NCBI GenBank assembly: GCA_015657535.1 | Contig: JADHZB010000809.1 | Location: forward strand, 1 to 60,216 | Length of the DNA: 60,216 bases | DNA from: Nephromyces sp. MM_2019 | Lineage: Eukaryota > Apicomplexa > Aconoidasida > Nephromycida | Direction of reading: 5' to 3' | Part shown: one piece after another, positions 49,982 through 60,216 of the stretch | Position numbering within the stretch: the stretch's first letter is position 1 | How the letters are laid out: the number at the start of each line of letters is the position of its first letter | Notes under the pieces: model-generated | Seen by the model: the letters and a program-made list of their open reading frames with translations, nothing else | Database searches by the model: none | What the model was told of the DNA's origin: nothing | Translations under genes and position numbers: made by a program

Positions 49982-52900
49982 ATGACTACTTTGGAAAAAT
50001 TGGGTATACAGGGTATAAGGAGCTTTGGTACACAAAATATGGAAACTTTACACTTTGAAAAACCATTAACTTTGATAGTTGGACATAATGGAGCGGGAAA
50101 AACGGTGAGTAGTAAACATATATATATATGTTTCTTTCTTGACCCATTTTTATTACATATTTATACATCTTCAAATATAAACTATATACCCTGAATTAAT
50201 GTTACTGAGTTAATCTCAACTACTTGATTATACTTGTAAGCTTTACCTCTACTCATTATAATCATGACTATATCCATTGAACTACTTTACATGAAATAAA
50301 CCTATAATATGTGTATATGGAACTTAAAGTTGTAGGATGCTGAATATCTATATTTACATAAAGTAGTACAAATCGGAGCAAAAATGTTAACAAATAGATA
50401 TTTATATTACAATATATATTTTAGACAATTGTGGAATCACTGAAAATGGCTTGCACTGGAGAACTCCCACCAAGCTCTGAGAAAGGGAAAACGTTTATTT
50501 ATGATCCGAAATTAACATCTTCACCAGAAGTTAAGGCTCAAATAAAATTACTTTTTAAAACAACTACAGACAAACTAGTAAGATTAACTCTCCCTTTAAA
50601 CAATGTGTATAGTCAAAATTATGTGTTTTTTTATATAATTAGTATAACTTTTCGTATATTTTATTAACCGATCAGATATGTGCTGTACGTTCATTCCAAC
50701 TCACTGAAACTAAAGATAATAAAGGGAACCTTAAATCTGTTTTCAAAGTAGATATAAATAATTTCATAAACCATTCGTATACTTTTAAACAAACACACTT
50801 TCAACATCCTTTTCACATATATTAGTATGACATTAGTTTGTATAGATATGACTATATTATGATATTATTACTGCGTTAGTATGACATTAGTGTGACATAA
50901 TTTTTCAAATCTACTACTACTGCACTTTAGGCGCTAGAAAGTGTATTACAAACTAGGGCACCTAATGGAGAGGTAATCAGCTATTAAATAATTTTTTCTC
51001 ATACCTAACTATCGCAACTTTAAATTACAATTTTAGATGACAAGTGTTAGCCAAAAATGTGCAGACATGGATTCTCAAGTTTCTCAATTGATGGGTGTAT
51101 CTAAAGCTATACTTGAAAATGGTAAAATAAATGAATACTTAATTAATGCTTAAATTTAAATATTTATTCAATCTCACACATACTTATACATGAGTGTTGT
51201 AAAATAAATGAATATTTAAATAATGTATAAATTTAAATATCTATTCGACTCTTTGTATATATATATTTAAACATATATATATTACAATGTTCTATCTTTA
51301 TAACCAAACCAATAATCCAATGATGCAGTTATATTTTGCCACCAAGACGATAACAATTGGCCATTAGGTCCAATGAGTGAACTTAAAAAAAAATTTGATG
51401 AACTATTTGGTGCTACACGGTCAAACTATTTCTTTAAATAATTTTTCGACTTGATTATACACATCCATATATAAGCTTATATATATTGACTACTCTCTAC
51501 TCAATTTTCAACTAAATATATATTAAATTGAACAAAATTTACTTTTCAACTATATATATGTATATATTGAATTATATATTTATATATTTTATTTTCAGTT
51601 ACACAAAAGCATTGAAAGCAATTATGGATGTAAGGTAAAAACTAACTCATGTGTGTAAATGTTTTTAAGTTTATTTTAAGTTTATTTTGGTTAACAAATT
51701 TAATTAATCATTGATAATTTTTCTTAGGAAACATGTAAATGAAACCAGGAAGGATAAACATCATGAAACTGATTCTGTAAAGATTCATCTAGAACAGGTA
51801 TTTCTTAACTGACCTAACCATTACTTATATAAGACTAAATAGTTTATAGGTGTGTGTAAATTTCTTGCACATTCCTATATCATTCATTTCCTAACAAATT
51901 GCTGATTAACATATATATTCATTATATTAGATATCTCACGCACACTTTATCATTTATGTCCTAACACATTATTGATAAATATACAATCATTATATTGAAT
52001 ATATTACATACACCTACATCATTCATTTACTAAATCATAATATATATACACATATTCCACGCACAAGACTATAACACTAATTTTTGACTTTATATAATGG
52101 TGTTTTCAAACTTAAAATATATTCATATTTCAAATATGTAAATAGGCTAAGAAATTAAAAACTCAAATGAGTAATGAATTACACTTAGAAAAGAAAACTA
52201 GAGAAGAAATCGAGTAAACTCATAAACTTATGTCATACTGTTGATATCGAATATTATACACTATATAATTAGCTATGTATATATTTTTTTTATTTGTATG
52301 TCTGGTTGTGTGTTTGTGTGTATGTGTATGTACGTGTTTTTGTGTGTGTTTGTGGGGGTCTTGTGTATGTATGTATGTGTGTGTGTGTGTATTTATATAT
52401 GTGTCTATGTATGTATATGTGTCTATATACATATATATTTATACACAATTTTATATATGTTTTATAGGCTTCTTGCATCTAATTTAGAAGGTAAGAGGCG
52501 GCGTCTAAATGATGCACAAAAACGTTATGAAAGTTTAGAGAGACATGAGTTGGAGATAAATAATAAGAAATTAACAATTGAAAGGTAAATATGAGTACAA
52601 TTACACATCATTTGATAATTTATAATAGATACTTACACACACATAAGTATGCAATGATGAGTATAGATACTGTGCATATACACGTATACAAATAAATTAA
52701 GAAAAATAGAAAGTAGAGCATAATTATAATATGAGTATTCATAGATAAATAAACTCTTTAAAATTTTTTTTGCAGAAGTTTTGTATATTGTCTGGATTTA
52801 AAAATTTATAGTTATATGCCATAAGATATATATATATACTAACACATACACCTCAAAAAAAAATCATACAAATATAATAATAAATACACATAAACAATCA

Positions 52901-55867
52901 CATATTTATACATAGTATAATGCACACATGTCTTCGAATTTCAGATTAAACAAAGATGTTATGAAACTTCAAGAAATGATACCAGAATTTTATGAGGAAC
53001 CTATTGATCAACTCTTGTTATTACAAAAACAACTTTTGAGTGATAAAGAAGTAAAATTAAGTTAAATTTGTATATAAATAAAACAATTTTAACACCAATA
53101 CCACATATTCATAATTTTACATATATACACAATTTCACACACAGACATAATTTCACACACAGACATAATTTCACACACAGGCATAATTTCACACACACAC
53201 ACAATTTCACACACACATACAATTTCACACACAAACACAATTTATACACACACACATTAAAGGAACTTTCAAAGAAAGTGAATCACCTTGAAAATGTAGC
53301 GAATATGTCAGAGAAACAATTAATTGAAACTCACACACAAATTGATAATGAACAACTTAAGGTAACAAATAAATTAATACAATTGCTTTATTTCGACTAA
53401 TAATAATCATTTAAGCACTTAAATAATTAATAGGCATTTGAAGTATACACATAAGGTTATACTTTGTTGAATATATCTTACATATATATTTTATACAATG
53501 ACTAAACTCAATGATATAAACTACACACAATTTTCTATAAGCATTCAAAAATATATGTAATTAAGCTAAGTAAACACACAAGAAAACAGTTAACGCACAA
53601 ATACACAAGCAATTAATAAACATTCAAACTCACACACAAACACACGCATAAACACAAAAACAATTTAATAAACTCACAATTAAACAAACACACATACATA
53701 CGCACGCACAGACACACGCACAGACACACACACAAACACACATACAAATACACATACAAACACACACACAAACTCACACATATAGATACACGTATATATA
53801 TATATGCTAGAGTATACACACTTAAATATAAATCTAAATATTTGTGATTTTAGCACTCTGAAAGCTTCAAATTAGATGCACAATATGATAGGATTACACA
53901 GGAAAGATTAAATATATTTCACACACTTGCAAGTCTCTTAAAATTAGATTTGGCAGATAATACACCCAATGAAAACTCATTAAGAAATTTTTCGATGTAA
54001 GTACACTCAAACTAAATTTAAATTGAATTTTACAAATTTATATTTATAAGAAATATTTACATTATATATTTATATATATTTATATATACGTATTGTACAC
54101 AAACATATATGGAAACTTCTATATCAATTGTATCTTCATATATCGACACATATATATATTCATTATAGTTAATTTGTCTATTGTTTAGAGATTTTATGTA
54201 TATACCCTAAATAGTGCATATTACTAAATACAAAAGGTTTATTTATTAATTAGTTTAATATTTTGTCTATAGATTTTTGGTATGTTTAAACACTCTTTTA
54301 TGTGCTATCTTCTCTTGTTTATAATTTTATAAACAAGTTATGTAAATAAAATAAACTATTAATTTCAGTGAATTTGAAAAACTTCAAAATTCTACAAATG
54401 AATATAAAAAAGAATTAGAGTGTCAAATAAAAGAGAAGAATGAAATAATTGACAAAAAAAATTCTGAATTAATCGAATTAAAGAGTATGTATATACACAC
54501 ATTAGCTACATATCTATAGACTTAATAGTTTCATAGCACTGTTTTATCTAGGATATGATATTTTATTCTTGTAGACTAAATTTTACAATTTTCTATATTG
54601 TATAGATATATATAACTCAATTTCATGACTTCTGCATAGTAACACACTTGTATAATTTAAACTCAATTTATTTTACAAATTTTGGAATTATTTAATTAGG
54701 TGAAATAATCCAAAATTCTTCAAAGCAACAAGAACTCTCTCTCAATATTGAAACACACACACTTGATGATTTTGAGGTATGTTTTACAAACATAAACACA
54801 TACATACACCCACACAAACACATACATACACCCACACAAACACATAGATACACCCACACAAACACATACATACACCCACACAAACACATACATACACCCA
54901 CACAAACACATATACATACACACAACCTCATGAAACACAACTCATAAACACAAAATCATAAACACACCTACAATACACGCACACAACACCCCCACACTCC
55001 TACCTATCCACTTACCTTAGACTCTTACTCTCTCCGCGAAAACACACAATATACACACATAATATAGATATATATGAAAATGAAATTTACACATTTTTTA
55101 TTAGTTGGAAAATCTTGAGAAAGATAAACAGAAATTATTAGTACAATTAGAAGAACATAATCAACACCATAGATCAAATAACATAAGTTCTGCCAGGAAT
55201 GGTAATTATTAAGTGAAATATTATTGTATGAAAATTGAGTGTACTTATACTGAATTGAAAGTTTTTTTGTTAATTCATTTTTCACTATTTATTATTTCTC
55301 ATTAATTATAATTTTTCTTTAATTATAATTTTTCATTAATTATTATATTTCATTTATAATTTGTAATTTATATTTTTCACTTAATATTTCATTAATTACT
55401 TTTCATACTCTTATTTCATTCATTATTTGTAATTTATGCTAATAAACAATTAATTTTCATTCATTGTTTTTTTATTAATTAATTTTTAACCTTTGTGTTA
55501 TAATTTAGAATTATCTAATTCGATTCAAAACACTTTATCAAAGATTACACATTTAAATAATGAATTACAAAAACACCAAGAAGAAGAAAATTTACTTAAA
55601 TCAGATAAAGAAATCATTCTTACATATAATTCAAAGAAAACATCTTTTGATGAATTTAATGAAAATTACAAAACAAAATTCAAACAATTTGTTGAATTTG
55701 TTAGAAATACTAGCACAATAACTGTGTCTGATGATACATCCCTAATAGGTACTTATTCTCCTATGTTTACACACATATTAATTATTGTTTATACATATAA
55801 TAATAATTGTTTAGAAACACACTTTTATATAAATTTATATCTTTATGATTATACATACTTTATATAG

Positions 55868-55898
<31 letters not shown>

Positions 55899-58800
55899 CG
55901 TCTAGATATTGAGGCATTGATAGATCAAAGGTTTAAATCAAATGAAGATGAATATAATAGGTGGGTACATATACATTTTTAAAATGACTTACACATTTTT
56001 ATCCAAATTTTATATTTCTCTGTGTGTGTGTAAATAGTATAAAATTAGAAATTGAAAACAAAAATAAAATCTTATCTGAGAAGAAAGGTCTAACCGAACT
56101 ATTTAAAAAACAAATAAGCAAACTAAATCAAGAAAAACAACAACTTCAAGAACAATGCACACAAGGTTACACTATATACACACCATATATTATATACACA
56201 TTTTAAAATATGGATAAAATTTCTTATAAATGCTAATATAGAATTGAATTCACATACATAATCAGATGTATATAAAACTCTTGATATAGATGTAATCATT
56301 ACTTATTATATATCTAAACAAATTTACATACTTTAAATAATAAATAGAATACCCTATACAATCATATATCCACACATTTACTCTTAATCATTTATATATG
56401 CCCTATTCAAAATATACACGAACCTATGCACACATCATCATATGAATACACACAACTCTATTTATATATGCATACTACAACATAATGATACACACCATAA
56501 GATGAATACAAATTGGATAAAAGTATGATTACGTACTATCAATACAAAATAGCACCCTTTTTATATAAAGACAGTCTACACACCCAAATATAAATATAAA
56601 CACACACACAACACCTTCCACACTATATAGACCCCCCATCACACATACACACACATACAGACATCACCTCATTATATATATACACACACCTCATTATATA
56701 TACATTATACATACATAGACACACACACACATCACCCCATTATATTTATATATACACATACACTTTGAAATTTATAGAGGATATAGATGATTTAAATAAT
56801 ATGAAGAATTTAGCAAATCTATTTAAACAATCAAAAGAGGATGAAGTTGGTTTAAAAAATGATTTGATTTTCTTACAAAATGCAGAACAAATGTATAATA
56901 ATTTCTTGGAATGTACGTTATATCTATTTTTCAGTATATTACACTCACACACACCTCTCAACCTATGTATACTGTACTTTATATCTATTTATTATTTTAT
57001 ACACACACACACCTTTCATCATATGTATATTGTACATTTTATCTTTTTATAATATATTTCACACACTCTTTTAATAATAAGTATATTGTACGTTATATCT
57101 ATTTTTTAATATATTACACACACATATTTATAATAAAATGTGTCATTTTTTTACTGTGTGTAACCTTTAGATTCAAAAAAAAAATATAAATGTTCATTTT
57201 GCACACGGAAATTTGATAACCAAACTGAAATTTCACGTATGGAAGAACACATCTCTAAGAATGTTGAAAATTTACCTTCTCAAATTAAGGTTAAACAAAT
57301 TAAATTTTATACACACATGTACTAACACACTAACACACTAACACACTAACACACTAACACACTAACACACTAACACACTAACACACTAACACACTACCAC
57401 ACTAACACACTAACACACTAACACACTAACACACTAACACACTGACATTCTATTACGGATCTCATACACTATACACACTATAAAAAATTTTATACACCAT
57501 ACACAGTACATTAAGAGACTCATACACTAAACACACAACATATTAATAGACCTATATAATTTATACAAACTCTACATTATTATTAATACACAAACACACA
57601 CACACATCAACTCAGGGATTAGAAAAAGCGCTTATTGAAGTTGATGAAAAAATAAAAGAAATCGAATCTCAATCAAAAATTTGTGAAAAAATTGCAAATA
57701 TCAATGAAAGTTTGAAGGACACACACACACAACTTCTACCTGCACAAGAGGTATATCACACACTAACTACACACTTAAAATCAACACAAAATTCAACACA
57801 TTTATATTGAACAACCTCCTATACACACACACACACATACACACATACACACACACATACATACAAACACACATATATATACATACACACACAAACATAC
57901 GCATATCTATACACACACACACACACACATACACACATACACACACACATACATACAAACACATGCATATATATATATATATATATATACATACACACAC
58001 AAACATACACATATCTATACACCCGCACACACACACATTTATTATACTTAGGCAATTTTTGAGATAGAGGAAGATATAACTACACACAATAAAAATTTAT
58101 TAAAAAATTTTGAAGACAAAAATCAATTAAATAAAATAAAACAAAAATTTTCGAAATTATTTGAAACGTCCGAAATGTTAAATAGCCTTACTAAGTAATA
58201 TAATTTATTTTATTTTCACTCTTTACATACAATATTTATAATTATATATATATTATTGATATACTTCACTAGTCATGCACACATATATATTTATATATTG
58301 AATTACACTTTAAACAGACATACACACACCCATACACACATAGACACACACAGACATACACTTACGCACACAGATATACACACATATATACATATATATG
58401 TATCGCTACAGTGAATTAACACGGTATCAAAGCACAAAACAAATTGATGAAATCACAGCTAAAATAGCTGAAAATAAAAAATACCTCGACAATATACCAA
58501 CACAAATTCAAGAGGTGAATTAATTTTAATTTTACTAACATTTTATATTTTTTAAATACACACTTTACATAACAGTTATATCAAGAGAGAAATACCTTAC
58601 AAAACTCACTACACACATTGGAGTTATCTGAACAAACTCAAATGTAATTTTACTATAAAATTAGAGAATCAAATATTTACACGCACACACTACAATTTAC
58701 TTATTCAGTTACACACACCTACGCAATAAACACATACAATGATACACACTACACTCAAACATTAACACATACAAACATTTATAAAATATACATATACACA

Positions 58801-60216
58801 TTACACCCGCATACAATAGATTCATACACAATACGCACACATCATATATCTAACACTCACCCTCCTCCACATACACAAACACACACAGACACACAGACGC
58901 ACACATACATACATATATACATGCACACATATAACAAAAATTTTCAATTGATATTCAAACAGAGTAGAACAAAACACGTTAGAGAATAACCTTCACCAAT
59001 TAGAAAATAAAATTAATAAAGTAAATCAAACAAAATTAGATGTGTGTAACTACAAAAATGAATTAACTAGGCGTGAAAATTTATCAAATGAATATACACA
59101 CACATCAGATAAGTATGTTTGTAAATATTCGAATTTCAAATCAAATTACAACATATATTTAACATACATTTATATTCAGATTAACATCAGAAATAGATAA
59201 TTTAAAATTTGAATTGGATGATCTTTACAAACAATTATATACACAGATGAATTACATACACACACTCAATTTAGACTACAGAAAGTACGTATATTAATCA
59301 GTGAATAATAATTTTATTTGCACATCTATTATACACACACATATGATATACTTGATGACCAATATAACCAGACACACACACTTTGAAGAATCTAGATAGA
59401 TACATACTTGTGTGTGTAAATATAAATATATAAACTTGTATATAATCTAGTGATCGACCGTATACACGCACATATACATTTATATATACATGTTGCTATA
59501 CATATACTATTACACACACCTATAAATTTATATAATCTCTAGAAAGCCTATTGGTTTATACACAATCATATATATATACATATATATAAGCAATAGATAA
59601 ACTAAATTCACTTCACAATACACACACACATTACACACACACAATACACAAACAATACATACACACTATACACATTATTATTTCATTTATCGTGTGTAGA
59701 CATGAAATTAAATACAAGGAATGTGAAGAACAAATTTCAACTATTTTAAAAAAGAAATCATCTTCTCAAGAAATCAGGTGTGTACTCACACAAAATAAAA
59801 AATAATTTGTGTGTGTGTGTGTGTATGCATAAGGAAAATATGTGTTTGCATGTATGTATGTATGCATATGTATGTGTGTATGTGTGTGTGCATGTCTGTA
59901 TGCCAAATATTATTTATTATTTTTATAGTTCAGAAGAAGTTCAACAACTTCATAAGAAGAACAGTGAACTTGTAAGAATATAAATATACTAAATAAAAAT
60001 TACACACTAAACTAATACATATACTCACACACTGAATAAATACAATTTGTTTACTAAAATTGTATACGTCTCACACTAAACTAATATACACATACACACA
60101 GAAACTATGTATCCTATATGTATAGATATAAAATATTTTACACATATCTTTCAAACCTACTAACAATGTTATACAAGTTGATATCCACACACATATACAA
60201 ATAAATACTTATTACA
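49982..60216 (+). CDS. RAD50: DNA double-strand-break repair protein RAD50 (5' part; runs off the window)
   Basis: SMC-like ATPase of the Mre11-Rad50 complex. ATG 49982 opens the first exon (49982-50104), ending exactly within the Walker A motif GHNGAGKT (residues 34-41, split before [16 protein letters not shown] at 50425). The signature [16 protein letters not shown] and [20 protein letters not shown] (about 51328-51640) is diagnostic of RAD50. Then about 20 short coiled-coil exons follow (for example [55 protein letters not shown]). The zinc hook [11 protein letters not shown] (Cys codons 57191-57193 and 57200-57202) sits midway, and the returning coiled coil continues ([39 protein letters not shown]). 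The last exon seen ends HKKNSEL near 59972. The C-terminal ATPase half with the signature motif and Walker B lies beyond the window. Introns are packed with CA/TG arrays, and several exons carry CA-run codons (Thr-His). Exact edges of some exons (50670-50760, 52170-52215) are approximate. Confidence 0.93.
52306..52405. repeat. TG-rich microsatellite in a RAD50 intron
   Basis: Interrupted (TG)n/(TGTA)n, one of the few RAD50 arrays with TG rather than CA on the coding strand. Confidence 0.8.
53105..53260. repeat. Tandem 18-bp repeat in a RAD50 intron
   Basis: About six to seven copies of an 18-bp unit ATAATTTCACACACAGAC, drifting to CACAATTTCACACACACA at the right. It sits between the exon ending SDKE and the exon starting [12 protein letters not shown] at about 53261. 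Confidence 0.8.
53625..53815. repeat. CA-rich array in a RAD50 intron
   Basis: CACACAAACACA-type units over nearly 200 bases, ending in a (TA)n run, between two coiled-coil exons. Confidence 0.8.
54790..54913. repeat. Tandem 22-bp repeat in a RAD50 intron
   Basis: Five near-perfect copies of a 22-bp unit, ACACCCACACAAACACATAC plus AT, with one copy carrying TAGAT instead of TACAT. Confidence 0.85.
57318..57445. repeat. Tandem 10-bp repeat in a RAD50 intron
   Basis: About twelve to thirteen uninterrupted copies of ACACACTAAC with one T-to-C change (CTACC) in the middle. It lies in the intron just after the zinc-hook exon. Confidence 0.9.
57822..58040. repeat. CA/TA microsatellite block, internally duplicated
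   Basis: Two similar halves (about 57822-57915 and 57916-58040), each running (CA)n with CATA interruptions into a TA-rich stretch and then CACAAACATACGCATATCTA or close to it, which implies a segmental duplication of the array. Confidence 0.75.
59803..59900. repeat. TG microsatellite near the last RAD50 exon seen
   Basis: (TG)n run at about 59810-59825 followed by TGTATGTA-type units in the intron before the exon [14 protein letters not shown]. Confidence 0.8.

Noticed and set aside
52241..52588. 115-codon plus-strand frame
   Set aside because: Its first part is a TG microsatellite; only the end ([20 protein letters not shown]) is a genuine RAD50 exon.
57767..58087. Long minus-strand Cys/Val/Tyr frames
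   Set aside because: Antisense reading of a CA array inside a RAD50 intron.

Overview
The window looks like nuclear DNA of an AT-rich apicomplexan, most probably a piroplasm (Theileria/Babesia/Cytauxzoon type). Genes are close together, lie on both strands and are cut by many short GT-AG introns (mostly 45-200 nt), so the proteins were assembled by joining exons by eye. Housekeeping genes are clearly eukaryotic: UFD1, branch-point-binding protein SF1, SmE, a karyopherin, NADP isocitrate dehydrogenase, eL22, a mitochondrial-type uS14, an ISCA2-type Fe-S scaffold, GAPDH and RAD50. Between them sit signal-peptide-bearing proteins without recognisable domains, as expected for a parasite. The genus cannot be settled from sequence alone.

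Layout. 0.6-2.9 kb: UFD1 (-), with a CA/TA microsatellite in its last intron. 4.9-5.8 kb: secreted/membrane protein (-). 6.0-6.8 kb: small secreted protein built from seven tiny exons (+). 6.9-9.6 kb: SF1 (-). 10.8-11.4 kb: SmE (+). 12.0-14.9 kb: a seven-span MLO-family protein apparently continuing into EF-hands (-). 15.5-15.8 kb: small unknown protein (-). 16.4-22.8 kb: importin-11/Kap120-like karyopherin (-), with a 9-base N gap in its first intron. 23.0-23.3 kb: tentative small gene (+). 24.9-27.0 kb: mitochondrial NADP-IDH (+). 28.8-29.5 kb: secreted orphan (+). 30.3-30.9 kb: uS14 (+). 31.3-34.7 kb: coiled-coil protein (-). 35.2-35.8 kb: eL22 (-). 37.1-43.8 kb: an accessory block with four signal-peptide genes and one disordered protein. 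44.4-45.2 kb: ISCA2 (-). 46.5-47.9 kb: GAPDH (+). 48.3-48.6 kb: two-span membrane protein (-). 50.0 kb to the window end: RAD50 (+), truncated by the window.

Most striking points: (1) an MLO-like seven-transmembrane protein with EF-hand loops on the same strand straight after it, a possible built-in calcium sensor in a family known in plants for binding calmodulin; (2) RAD50, whose many introns are saturated with CA/TG arrays, and where CA runs enter at least seven exons as Thr-His codons; (3) the secreted-protein block at 37-44 kb, including a 97-residue secreted protein with a strongly basic centre.

For ten genes the joined exon lengths sum to whole codons (UFD1 exons found, SF1, SmE, eL22, uS14, ISCA2, GAPDH, IDH and the secreted genes at 6.0 and 38.3 kb among them), which supports those models. 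The MLO/EF-hand, karyopherin, RAD50, 4.9 kb and 37.1 kb models still contain unresolved junctions.
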